Below are positions 1 to 6,575 of a stretch of 15,790 nucleotides of DNA, piece after piece. The position numbers and the translations under genes are program-made. The DNA is from JADMII01 sp036278595 (GTDB taxonomy: Bacteria > Chloroflexota > Dehalococcoidia > DSTF01 > JACRBR01), in contig DASUKS010000180.1 of NCBI GenBank assembly GCA_036278595.1, forward strand, positions 1 through 15,790. Reading direction: 5' to 3'. How positions within the stretch are numbered: position 1 is the stretch's first letter; each line of letters opens with the position of its first letter. The notes under the pieces were generated by a model that did no database searches, was not told where the DNA came from, and saw only the letters and a program-made list of their open reading frames with translations.

Positions 1-272
1 GCGATGAACGTATTCGCGACGGTGATCACTTCGTCACCGGGGCCGATGCCGAGCGCCAGCAGCGCGAGCTGGAGCGCGGCGGTGCCGTTCGCGACGGCGA
101 CGGCATGCCCGACGCCGCAGTACGCCGCGAACTCGGCCTCGAGCGCCTCGGTCTCTGGCCCCATGACGAAGACGCCGCTGTCGATGACCCGCGCACACGC
201 TTCGAGCAGCTCGTCCCGGATGGGAGCGATGCGCGCCTGCATGTCGACGAACGGGACGGTGGTCTCAGGCAT
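1..272 (-). CDS. DegT/DnrJ/EryC1/StrS-family sugar aminotransferase, N-terminal part (cut by window edge)
   Basis: This is the N-terminal ~90 residues of a PLP-dependent aminotransferase of the family that aminates keto-sugar nucleotides. It begins MPETTVPFVDMQARIAPI and has the family's early landmarks: the VPFVD opening, a SGVFVMGPETEALEAEFA-type segment, then VANGTAALQLALLALGIGPG and DEVITVANTFIA, the glycine/threonine-rich stretch that contacts the cofactor phosphate. The PLP lysine lies beyond the window. The ATG at 272 overlaps the stop of the upstream oxidoreductase gene (TGA at 265-267) by 8 bp, so the two are almost certainly co-translated. The pairing of an oxidoreductase and an aminotransferase matches WlbA/WlbE-like pathways that oxidise and then aminate a UDP-sugar (known for the families). 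The actual sugar cannot be read from this fragment. Confidence 0.9.
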   Translation of the reverse strand, partial: MPETTVPFVDMQARIAPIRDELLEACARVIDSGVFVMGPETEALEAEFAAYCGVGHAVAVANGTAALQLALLALGIGPGDEVITVANTFI

Positions 273-1329
273 CGAGCGACACGAGGGAACCCTGGCGGTT
301 CATGGACTCTTCCGCGGCCGCGAGCATGCGCACCGTACGCAGGCCGGCGTGGCCATCGGTCTCCGAGCGTATGCCGCTGCGCACACAGTCGATGAAGTGC
401 GCGCACTCGTTGCGCAGCGCTTCGGTCTGATCGAGCACGGGCGCAAACATGTCGCCCAAGCGGTAGCCGACGAGCGCGTGCCGGCGCGCCTCCATGGGAT
501 CGTCGCTCCATTGCACGCCGCGGTCGTAGACCTTCACCTTTTCCGTGGCCTCGATGTCGTCATACAGCGCCATCCGGCGGTCGCCGCCGATGAGCACCTG
601 GCGGACCTTCACCGGCGAGAGCCAGTTGACGTGGAAGTGCGCGATCATCGCGTCCTCGAAGTGCACCGTGAGGTAGGCGACATCCGGCGTGCCGCCGGGG
701 AAGTGCGTCGAGCCGATGGCGCTGATGCCGACCGGGCGCTGCTCGATGAGGTAGTCCATGATCGCGAGGTCGTGCGCGGCCAGGTCCCAGATCACGCTGA
801 CGTCGTGCTGTATGAGTCCGAGGTTGATGCGGACGGAGTCGTAGTAGTACAGGTTGCCGAGCTCGCCCGTGTCGACCATCTGCTTGATGCGCCGCACCGC
901 GCCGGTGTAGACGAAGGTATGGTCCACCATCAGCGTGAGCGCCTGCGATTCGGCGAGCTCGACGAGCTGCTCGGCCTCGCGCACGGTCGTCGTCATCGGC
1001 TTCTCGACGAGCACGTGCTTGCCGGCTTCGAGGGCGCGCCGCGCCAGCTCGTAGTGCGTGTGGACGGGCGTTGCGATGGCGACGGCATCGATGTCGTCGC
1101 TCCGCAGCACGTCGTCGAAGGCGCGCATCGGCTCCAGGCTTGGATGCCGGCGGGTGATGGCAGCGAGCCGGTCGTCCGCCTGGTCGCACGCGGCCACGAC
1201 GCGGCAGCCGGGCGTGTCGAAGAAGTTACGGATGAGGTTAGGTCCCCAGTAGCCACAACCGACGATGGCCACGCCGACCGTCTTGTCGCGGCGCTTCCGT
1301 CCGGAGGATCTGGTGGCCAGGGTCGTCAA
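265..1329 (-). CDS. Gfo/Idh/MocA-family NAD(P)-dependent sugar oxidoreductase
   Basis: A 354-residue oxidoreductase that probably oxidises a nucleotide-linked sugar. The N-terminal Rossmann fold carries GVAIVGCGYWGPNLIRNF (about residues 19-36). The dinucleotide-domain hallmark HVLVEKPMTTT, containing the family's EKP motif, lies near residue 105. The C-terminal substrate domain has WDLAAHDLAIMDYL, where the family's conserved histidine sits. The predicted start is TTG at 1329, preceded by GAGAGGA seven bases upstream. That start is further supported because the promoter-like module at 1368-1398 lies exactly as far from it as a matching module lies from the ATG of the sugar transferase at 5650. 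The gene runs into the aminotransferase with an 8-bp overlap. The nearest known relatives by motif are WlbA-like UDP-sugar 3-dehydrogenases; the substrate is inferred only from context. Confidence 0.93.
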   Translation of the reverse strand: MTTLATRSSGRKRRDKTVGVAIVGCGYWGPNLIRNFFDTPGCRVVAACDQADDRLAAITRRHPSLEPMRAFDDVLRSDDIDAVAIATPVHTHYELARRALEAGKHVLVEKPMTTTVREAEQLVELAESQALTLMVDHTFVYTGAVRRIKQMVDTGELGNLYYYDSVRINLGLIQHDVSVIWDLAAHDLAIMDYLIEQRPVGISAIGSTHFPGGTPDVAYLTVHFEDAMIAHFHVNWLSPVKVRQVLIGGDRRMALYDDIEATEKVKVYDRGVQWSDDPMEARRHALVGYRLGDMFAPVLDQTEALRNECAHFIDCVRSGIRSETDGHAGLRTVRMLAAAEESMNRQGSLVSLDA

Positions 1330-1367
1330 TCGTCCGTCCTCTCGATCGCGCGGTTTACAGAACGAAG

Positions 1368-1398
1368 GCTATGCCGGGCCTGTTGAGGACCCGTTGAG
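1368..1398 (-). promoter_or_regulatory. Promoter-like module: 11-bp-phased CTCAAC repeat plus CATAGC -10-like element
   Basis: On the minus strand two CTCAAC hexamers (1393-1398 and 1382-1387) are offset by 11 bp, one helical turn. After eight bases comes CATAGC (1368-1373), positioned like a -10 box, 39 bp before the TTG start of the oxidoreductase gene. The same arrangement recurs at 5689-5719 with identical spacings. Direct repeats with an 11-bp period that replace the -35 are typical of OmpR/PhoB-family activators, two of which are encoded in this window. The link to those regulators is inference. Confidence 0.5.
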
Positions 1399-1454
1399 CG
1401 CGCCTGGGTGCCGCGTGGAGAACCGGACCGCGGGCGCCTTCGGGTGCGCGTGCA

Positions 1455-2942
1455 TCATCCTGCCTCCGGGTCCGGAGCGGGTGACGGCCGGTTGAGGTCC
1501 GGCTCGCAGAGGACGGCGATCCCCCCGAGAGCGAGCGCGAACAATGCCAGCGTCCTTGGCGTGATGAGCCCAAGGTCCACCCACGAGTACATGAAGAACA
1601 TGAACACGATCGCGCCCATCGCGAAGGCGTACGGTTTCAGCGGGTCGGCGAGCGTCGTCAGCAGCTGCAGCGAGCGCATCATGGACGCTGCGAAGAGAAG
1701 CGTGAGGGCGATGAACCCGGCGATGCCGGCATCGAGCCAGAACCAGAGCACGGAGTTGTGCGGGACCGAGTCCCACAGCGGCCAGTCTGCGCTGAGGTCC
1801 GTCACGGGGACATAGAACGTGTACGGGCGCCCAAAGCCTTTCCCGACGAGAGGAGCCGCCTCGATGTTCATGCGGATGTTCAGCTCTTCGCGCGCGCGAT
1901 ACAGGTCGGACGACTGGTCGCGCGCGGAGAGCTGGTTGCTGTTCGTTACGCTCTGGACCGCGCGCGCGAGCTCGCCGCTGCTCCCCGGGTTGTTCCAGGT
2001 GGCGGCGACCACCACGCCAAACACGAGCAGGCCCAGCGGTACGAAGATGAGGAACGTGTGCATCTTCTGTCGCAGCAGCACCAGGCACAGCAGCGCGATG
2101 CCGCCGTCGAGTGCGACGAGGCCCGCCCTGCGGTGCATTACCAGCATCGCGGCAAGCGGCAGCGGCACGAGGAGCAGGTACTTACACTCACGCATGGGGT
2201 GCTTCGCCCAGACGAAGCGCGCGAGGATCAGGATGATCGCCCCCGCGCAGAGCAGCGAGTTCTCGTGCGCGAATGCCAGGCTGGGCGACAGGTCGAGCTG
2301 GTACGTTCGGACCTGGGTGTAATAGCGGTAGATGTTCTCGATCGACGCGATGTTGACCGCGATGACGAACACGCTCATCAGGTAGAGGAAGCGCTCGCGG
2401 CGGGCGAAGAAGTGCGTCACGAGCAGGTAGAGGACCGGCACGTAGAAGAGGCCGCGCACCTCCTGCCGCAGCGTCTGCATGTCGGCGCCGCGCGAAATGC
2501 CAACGGCGCAGGCAAGCAGCACCGCCGCGACGAGCAGCATCACTGGCGTGAACAGCGCGCCCGCACGGAACCGTAGCGACGGATCGAAGGTCAGCCGGAT
2601 GAGCAGGCCAACGAGGCCGCAGATCAGCAGCACCTCGGCCGGCGTGAAGTTGATGCCGTACTTCGCGAGCGACTCGAACATCAGCGAGCCGGCCGCCTGG
2701 TTCTGGTCGCTGAGGTGGAAGTCGCCGAACACCACCGCGAGCATGACGGCATACACGGCGAGCGCGGGCCGGACGAGCACGGCGCAGGCGAGCACCAGGC
2801 CCGCAAGCGCGACGACCGCGACCGTTGCCCCCGCGATGACGAGCAGTCCGGCGAGCGCGAGGGCGACAATCAGTCCGACGATCAGGAGAGGCGCGAACTG
2901 GTCGCCCGTCGAGCGGTAGTAGCCCGGGGCGTAGGCGCTCAT
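1455..2942 (-). CDS. O-antigen ligase / Wzy-like polysaccharide polymerase, polytopic membrane protein
   Basis: A 495-residue, very hydrophobic protein with roughly ten to twelve membrane helices. The first follows a short N-terminal tail (GLIVALALAGLLVIAGATVA). Features of the O-antigen ligase/Wzy (PF04932-like) family are a long extracytoplasmic loop before the last helices, with IEAAPLVGKGFGRPYTFYV followed by VPHNSVLWFWLDAGIAGF. This corresponds to the family's G-hGxG and HN-hhh-hxxxG-hG signatures. A mid-protein MHRRAGLVAL matches the usual SRxG segment. The role would be joining lipid-linked repeat units, or ligating polymer to an acceptor, at the outer face of the membrane. The ATG overlaps the stop of the 48-residue gene upstream (ATGA at 2939-2942). 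Sequence in this family is too divergent to separate polymerase from ligase by eye. Confidence 0.85.
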   Translation of the reverse strand: MSAYAPGYYRSTGDQFAPLLIVGLIVALALAGLLVIAGATVAVVALAGLVLACAVLVRPALAVYAVMLAVVFGDFHLSDQNQAAGSLMFESLAKYGINFTPAEVLLICGLVGLLIRLTFDPSLRFRAGALFTPVMLLVAAVLLACAVGISRGADMQTLRQEVRGLFYVPVLYLLVTHFFARRERFLYLMSVFVIAVNIASIENIYRYYTQVRTYQLDLSPSLAFAHENSLLCAGAIILILARFVWAKHPMRECKYLLLVPLPLAAMLVMHRRAGLVALDGGIALLCLVLLRQKMHTFLIFVPLGLLVFGVVVAATWNNPGSSGELARAVQSVTNSNQLSARDQSSDLYRAREELNIRMNIEAAPLVGKGFGRPYTFYVPVTDLSADWPLWDSVPHNSVLWFWLDAGIAGFIALTLLFAASMMRSLQLLTTLADPLKPYAFAMGAIVFMFFMYSWVDLGLITPRTLALFALALGGIAVLCEPDLNRPSPAPDPEAG

Positions 2943-3085
2943 GCCCAGGCGCGCTGGCTAAAGAGATACAACCCGGCGAGGATGACGGCCGACCCGGCGA
3001 TCAGCAGGTACGTCCAGGCGCCGACCGCCCGCGTGAACATGCCGAGGACGGCGAAGACGAGGATGAACGCGAGATAGAGCTTCAT
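2939..3085 (-). CDS. Small 48-residue two-helix membrane protein between BY-kinase and polymerase
   Basis: A short reading frame beginning MKLYLAFILVFAVLGMFTRA and ending in LFSQRAWA. It has two hydrophobic stretches (about residues 3-17 and 23-42) separated by a TRAVGAW turn, so it is probably a membrane hairpin. It starts five bases after the BY-kinase stop (3091-3093). Its TGA overlaps the ATG of the polymerase gene as ATGA, which fits translational coupling and argues that it is real despite the lack of a strong ribosome binding site. A longer frame continues upstream to 3430, but that part is a shadow of the kinase gene. I recognise no family. It may assist the polymerase or the Wzz/kinase pair, but that rests on position alone. 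Confidence 0.6.
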   Translation of the reverse strand: MKLYLAFILVFAVLGMFTRAVGAWTYLLIAGSAVILAGLYLFSQRAWA

Positions 3086-3090
3086 GCGGG

Positions 3091-3852
3091 TTACTCGATC
3101 GCGAAGCGCGAGACACCGAGGAAGCGCGAGACCCAGCCCGGGAGCCACTCGCGCGTCCCGTTCAGCACGATGCCGCGCACCGGCACATCGCCGACCGCCT
3201 TCAGTGCCTGCGCCGCATCCTGGATGTGGGTGCGCCCGGCGCGCGCGACGAGCAGCAGCGCCTCGGCCTGGCGCGCGATCACGGCGGCGTGCGGAGACGT
3301 CAGCAGCGGCGGCGCATCGATGATGATCGTGCCGTATGCCTCGTGCAGGTTCTTCAGCAGCTCCTGGAACGTCTTCGAGCGGAGCAGCGGTCCGGGATTC
3401 GCCGACGGCCGGCCGGCGGGCAGCAGCCACACATTCTCCATACGCGTAGGCTGGATCACCGGCTCGAGCTCGACTTCGCCCGACAGGTAGTCGGCGAGGC
3501 CGAGGTTCGCCTCGATGCGGAAGTCGTCCGCGAGCTGCGGACGGCGCAGGTCAGTCTCGACGATGAGGACGTCGCTGCCGAGGTTGCGGGCGGCGGCCGA
3601 CGCGATCCCGATCGAAACCGTCGTCTTGCCTTCGCCCGCAGTCGCACTCGATATGGCGATCGACTGGCTTCCCGCCTCGCTGGTCATGTCGAGGCAACGG
3701 GCTGCGATCTGGCGAAAGCGCTCCTCGATGACGCCGAACACGGGCGCGGTCAGGGTGAGGTCATCGATCTGGGCGAGGGCGGGGGACCACTTCTTGCCCC
3801 AGGCGGTCTCGTTCCGCGCTGCTTCCCAGGGTCGTGTCTGCTCCAAGCTCAT
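3091..3852 (-). CDS. Cytoplasmic BY-kinase (CapB/CpsD-like) for polysaccharide chain-length control
   Basis: A 253-residue P-loop protein of the bacterial tyrosine kinase / CpsD-CapB family. After a ~60-residue N-terminal part it has a Walker A SSATAGEGKTT (K76), a Walker A' VLIVETDLRRP (residues 95-105, with Glu99 at the first acidic position) and a Walker B IIIDAPP (D179). LPAGRPSANPGPLL is the family's typical segment before helix alpha-7. The usual C-terminal tyrosine cluster is absent. The only tyrosines are Y122 and Y173, and the tail (WVSRFLGVSRFAIE) has none, so classic autophosphorylation cycling is doubtful. ATG at 3852 is preceded by AGGACAGGAGT. It lies 18 bp downstream of the chain-length gene, the expected membrane partner that activates such kinases. 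A ParA/MinD-like ATPase without kinase activity is the alternative. Confidence 0.87.
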   Translation of the reverse strand: MSLEQTRPWEAARNETAWGKKWSPALAQIDDLTLTAPVFGVIEERFRQIAARCLDMTSEAGSQSIAISSATAGEGKTTVSIGIASAAARNLGSDVLIVETDLRRPQLADDFRIEANLGLADYLSGEVELEPVIQPTRMENVWLLPAGRPSANPGPLLRSKTFQELLKNLHEAYGTIIIDAPPLLTSPHAAVIARQAEALLLVARAGRTHIQDAAQALKAVGDVPVRGIVLNGTREWLPGWVSRFLGVSRFAIE

Positions 3853-3870
3853 ACTCCTGTCCTGCCCCCG

Positions 3871-4854
3871 CTAGCGCTGCACTGTGCTGCCAAGAGCCGT
3901 GACCGCCAGCCGGAAGAAGTGGCGCGGCCAGTTTCGCTTCTTGAGGTTGCTGACGTCCGGCACCGAGCCCAGGAGCAGCAGCCCGGGCAGCGCCTGCAGG
4001 TCTTCCGCGACGCGGATGCTGTTGTCGGTGCGGAGCACGAAGCCGAAGAGCGCGGCCGCGAGACTGATCGCGAGCAGCATGCCCGCGGCCGGGAACATCA
4101 GCAGCTTCGTCTTCTTCACGCCGTCCGGGCTGGTGGGCGTGGACGCCTGGTCGGTGACGCTGATCAGGTTCGTCGTGCCCGGCGACTCGAGCAGCTGCTG
4201 GTCGCTGCGCAGCTGCTTGTTGGCGTCGTTGAGCGTCGCCTGCGCCGCCTGTGCGCTCGAGATCAGCGACGTCAGCTGCGGGTCGGTGCTGCCGCCGGAG
4301 CCGTGGTAGCCGGTGACGGCGGACTGCGCATCGGCGAGCGCCTTCTGCGCCGCATCCACGTTGCTCTGGTCGAAGAGCACGGCCTGCTGGATGAGCACCT
4401 TCGTCCGGGCGTCTGTGTCGGCGATGTACGTCGTCACGACCGCATCGGCGATCCTGTGGGCGTCCGCGGGGTTGTTGTCGGTGTGCGAGACCGACACCAG
4501 CTGGCGGCCGGTCGCCGAAGCCGACGTGCCGCTACGGATGGCAGCGAGCGACGTGTTCTTCTCCGTCTCGGTGCCGGTCGGCAGGTTCGCCTTCTGCGCG
4601 ACCTTCATCGTGAACGAATCCGTCGCGAGCAGCTCGGTGAGGTCGTTCGCGCGGTTCTGCGCCGGTGTCAGGAACGAGTTCCCGCTATCGACCGTCGGGG
4701 ACAGCGGCTGCTCGACCCAGAGGTTCGACCACGACGTGTAGTTCGAGGTCCGCTGCAGCGCGGCGAAGATGATGGCGACGGGCAGGATCACCGCGAACGG
4801 CACGATCAGAAGGTACTTGTACCGTGCGGCGATGATGAACGGCTTCATGGACAT
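3871..4854 (-). CDS. Wzz/CapA-like polysaccharide chain-length determinant
   Basis: A 327-residue membrane protein starting MSMKPFIIAARYKYLLIV. The first helix is about residues 13-33, followed by a large extracytoplasmic part with alpha-helical, Ala/Gln-rich segments (QQAVLFDQSNVDAAQKALAD and later SAQAAQATLNDANKQL), which is typical coiled-coil content. Before the second helix (about 260-285) is ASTPTSPDGVKK, the family's proline-rich signature. A ~45-residue cytoplasmic tail follows, as in activator proteins of separate BY-kinases. I chose ATG at 4854 because GGTGGAG lies eight bases upstream; the longer ATG at 4875 has no such site. It is the first gene of a wzz-kinase-small protein-polymerase run and has an upstream region with phased repeats (4906-4958). 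It should set polymer length together with the kinase. Confidence 0.88.
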   Translation of the reverse strand: MSMKPFIIAARYKYLLIVPFAVILPVAIIFAALQRTSNYTSWSNLWVEQPLSPTVDSGNSFLTPAQNRANDLTELLATDSFTMKVAQKANLPTGTETEKNTSLAAIRSGTSASATGRQLVSVSHTDNNPADAHRIADAVVTTYIADTDARTKVLIQQAVLFDQSNVDAAQKALADAQSAVTGYHGSGGSTDPQLTSLISSAQAAQATLNDANKQLRSDQQLLESPGTTNLISVTDQASTPTSPDGVKKTKLLMFPAAGMLLAISLAAALFGFVLRTDNSIRVAEDLQALPGLLLLGSVPDVSNLKKRNWPRHFFRLAVTALGSTVQR

Positions 4855-4905
4855 AAGAAGTACTCCACCCGGCATGCATCGTGCGCACTACGCCCGGTGC
4901 TTAGC

Positions 4906-4958
4906 GTAACGATCGGGGGATTGAGAACGTGTCAACCTCCCGTAGAGAACGCGTGAAG
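4906..4958 (-). promoter_or_regulatory. Candidate control region of the wzz operon with four phased half-sites
   Basis: Read on the plus strand, four related hexamers start at 4920 (ATTGAG), 4931 (GTCAAC), 4942 (GTAGAG) and 4953 (GTGAAG), each 11 bp from the next. On the minus strand GTTCTC also occurs twice, 22 bp apart. The minus strand has TTGACA in this array but no convincing -10 at 16-18 bp from it. The pattern resembles the better sites at 1382 and 5703 but is degenerate, so confidence is low. Confidence 0.3.
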
Positions 4959-4972
4959 GCGACATGCCCTGG

Positions 4973-5650
4973 TTAGTACGCCCCGCGCGCCAGGACGATC
5001 GCCGGTAGCGTGCGGGCCAGGATCGCCAGGTCCAGCATCAGCGACCACTCCTCGATGTAGCGCACGTCGAGGTCGACCATCGCCTCGAACGGCAGCATGC
5101 TGCGCCCGTTGACCTGCCACAGGCCGGTCAGCCCGGGCCGCGCGAGCAGGCGCCGGAGTTGGCCGCGGGTGTACGCCTGGACCTCGTGCGGGAGCGGCGG
5201 GCGCGGCCCGACGAGGCTCATGTCGCCGCCGACGACGTTCAGCAACTGCGGGATCTCGTCGATGCTCAACTTCCGCAGCCAGCGGCCGATGCGCGTCACA
5301 CGCGGGTCGCGGCGCATCTTGAAGATGGGCCCCGTCTGCTCGTTGAGCGCATGGAGCTCGCCGATCTTCGCATGCGCGCCGTCGACCATCGTCCGGAACT
5401 TGTACATGCGGAAGATGCGCCCGTTCTTGCCGACACGCCGCTGGGTGAGGATGGGGTTACCGGGCGAGTCGATACGGACCAGGAGCGCGACGAGCAGCGC
5501 CGGCACGAGGAGTAGCGCGAGCAGGGCCAGTCCCAAGATGATGTCGATTCCACGCTTGCAGAGCTGCTGCAGGCGCTTGGTGTCGATGGCAACGTCGAGT
5601 ACATCCTCGAGGACGAGGTGCGCTTCGAGTTCCTGAGGCAGGGTGGCCAT
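4973..5650 (-). CDS. Initiating undecaprenyl-phosphate sugar phosphotransferase (WbaP/ExoY/CpsE C-terminal type)
   Basis: A 225-residue PF02397-type enzyme that transfers a sugar-1-phosphate from a UDP-sugar to undecaprenyl phosphate, the first committed step of polymer assembly. After a soluble N-terminus comes one hydrophobic stretch (about 36-58, IILGLALLALLLVPALLVAL), a re-entrant helix in this family. Then follow LTQRRVGKNGRIFRMYKFRTM-type sequence ending in KFRTM (about 70-90), LSIDEIPQLLNVVGGDMSLV with GPRPP (the catalytic Asp-Glu region), and ARPGLTGLWQVNGRS. The four-helix N-terminal bundle of large WbaP/WcaJ proteins is missing, so this is the short class. ATG at 5650 has GGGGA six bases upstream. 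The gene has its own promoter-like module at 5689-5719 and is separated from the wzz operon by 118 bp. Which sugar is transferred cannot be told. Confidence 0.93.
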   Translation of the reverse strand: MATLPQELEAHLVLEDVLDVAIDTKRLQQLCKRGIDIILGLALLALLLVPALLVALLVRIDSPGNPILTQRRVGKNGRIFRMYKFRTMVDGAHAKIGELHALNEQTGPIFKMRRDPRVTRIGRWLRKLSIDEIPQLLNVVGGDMSLVGPRPPLPHEVQAYTRGQLRRLLARPGLTGLWQVNGRSMLPFEAMVDLDVRYIEEWSLMLDLAILARTLPAIVLARGAY

Positions 5651-5666
5651 GCGCTTCCCCGAGACA

Positions 5667-5693
5667 ATAAAACTTCGCTATGTTCCGTTTTAT
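5667..5693. repeat. AT-rich inverted repeat (ATAAAAC / GTTTTAT) in the sugar-transferase promoter
   Basis: Perfect 7-bp arms at 5667-5673 and 5687-5693 with a 13-bp spacer, in otherwise GC-rich DNA. One arm overlaps the -10-like CATAAA (5689-5694) and the other lies just after the expected transcription start. It could be a repressor operator or a weak 5'-leader hairpin. Confidence 0.4.
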
Positions 5694-5719
5694 GTCCAAC
5701 GTGTTGAGGGAGCGTTGAG
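5689..5719 (-). promoter_or_regulatory. Promoter-like module: 11-bp-phased CTCAAC repeat plus CATAAA -10-like element
   Basis: On the minus strand CTCAAC occurs at 5714-5719 and 5703-5708, 11 bp apart. It is followed after eight bases by CATAAA (5689-5694, four of six matches to TATAAT). The hexamer ends 39 bp before the ATG at 5650. All spacings equal those of the module at 1368-1398, and the shared pattern is CTCAACG-N3-CCTCAACA-N7-CATA. The repeats occupy the -35 zone, as in class II activation by PhoB-type regulators. Confidence 0.55.
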
Positions 5720-5726
5720 TGGTTGT

Positions 5727-6446
5727 CTAAGACGCGTTCGATCGGGCGCCGACGGGCAACGTCAAGGGCACCGGCTCCGCATCGGAGCGCAGGATATAGC
5801 CCACGTTGGGTACAGCGGTGATCGAGAGGCTGACGTCGTGCAGCGCGAACTTCTGGCGGATGTGCGAGAGGTGTGTCTTCAGCACGTTGCTGTCGCCGCC
5901 GTCATCCGCCCACACGTAGCGGAGCAGGCGGTCCGTCGGCGTGACGCGGCCGAAGTGCGATGCGAGGCAGTAGAGGATGCGGAATTCGATGCGCGTCAGG
6001 CTCAGCGGAACGCCTTCGCGGGCGGCGGACCAGGTGTCCGGGTTGATCGTCAGGCCGGGAAGCGAGAGCTCAGTGGACTGCGACTGGCCGGCGGCGCGGC
6101 GGTTGACCGCATTCACGCGCAGCACGAGCTGCCGGAACGAGAACGGCTTCGTGACATAATCGTCGGCACCGGCGGAGAACGCCTCGACCATCGACTCTTC
6201 GTCGTCGCGCGCCGTGACGACGATCACCGGCGTGTCGGCGACCTCGCGGATGCGGCGCAACACCTCGAGGCCGTCGGGCTCGGGCAGCGTAAGATCGAGG
6301 AGCACCACGTCCGGCCGCTCGTCCTTGTGATGCTGCATTGCCTGGGCGCCGGAGTAGGCGAGGAGGACGGCGAAGCCCTGGCGCCTCAACGCGAACGCGG
6401 TGACGTCGCTCAGGTCGACGTCGTCTTCAGCGAGGAGGATCTTCAT
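5727..6446 (-). CDS. OmpR/PhoB-family response regulator (1)
   Basis: A 239-residue two-domain DNA-binding response regulator. The receiver starts MKILLAEDDVDLSDV (acidic pocket D8/D9) and has phospho-acceptor D51 in VVLLDLTLPEPDG, switch residue T78 in VIVVTAR and K100 in DDYVTKPF. It is therefore complete and probably phosphorylatable. The C-terminal winged helix has SLTRIEFRILYCLA, the recognition-helix part VLKTHLSHIRQKF and the wing AVPNVGYIL. It lies upstream of the sugar-transferase gene, whose promoter module abuts this gene's stop codon (5727-5729). No histidine kinase is adjacent. The only kinase in the window is at 9829-10557 in the divergent operon. This regulator is a natural candidate for the 11-bp-phased boxes nearby, but that is inference. 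Confidence 0.93.
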   Translation of the reverse strand: MKILLAEDDVDLSDVTAFALRRQGFAVLLAYSGAQAMQHHKDERPDVVLLDLTLPEPDGLEVLRRIREVADTPVIVVTARDDEESMVEAFSAGADDYVTKPFSFRQLVLRVNAVNRRAAGQSQSTELSLPGLTINPDTWSAAREGVPLSLTRIEFRILYCLASHFGRVTPTDRLLRYVWADDGGDSNVLKTHLSHIRQKFALHDVSLSITAVPNVGYILRSDAEPVPLTLPVGARSNAS

Positions 6447-6575
6447 TCACCCGTTCCCTTTGCGTACGCGCGACTGCCTGCACGCGGCAACGTTGCCGTC
6501 CGCCGGTGAACCGGATGTTGACAGCGTGGGGAGAAGCGGGTTGAAAACATCTATGACGGCGACGACGATCACGGG

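Noticed and set aside
4..1386. Long plus-strand open frame of 460 codons
   Set aside because: It is antisense to the aminotransferase and oxidoreductase genes, which have clear family motifs; long antisense frames are common in GC-rich DNA.
1399..1454. Terminator between polymerase and oxidoreductase genes
   Set aside because: Only a 5-bp CCGCG/CGCGG pairing was found and no T-run.
1370..1460. 29-codon minus-strand frame starting at the end of the polymerase gene
   Set aside because: It spans the promoter module at 1368-1398 and shows no recognisable features; more likely non-coding.
4855..4875. Upstream ATG of the chain-length gene at 4875
   Set aside because: No ribosome binding site precedes it, whereas GGTGGAG stands at good distance from the ATG at 4854.
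3226..4956. Plus-strand open frame of 576 codons
   Set aside because: Antisense to the kinase and chain-length genes; its Arg-rich composition is typical of shadow frames.
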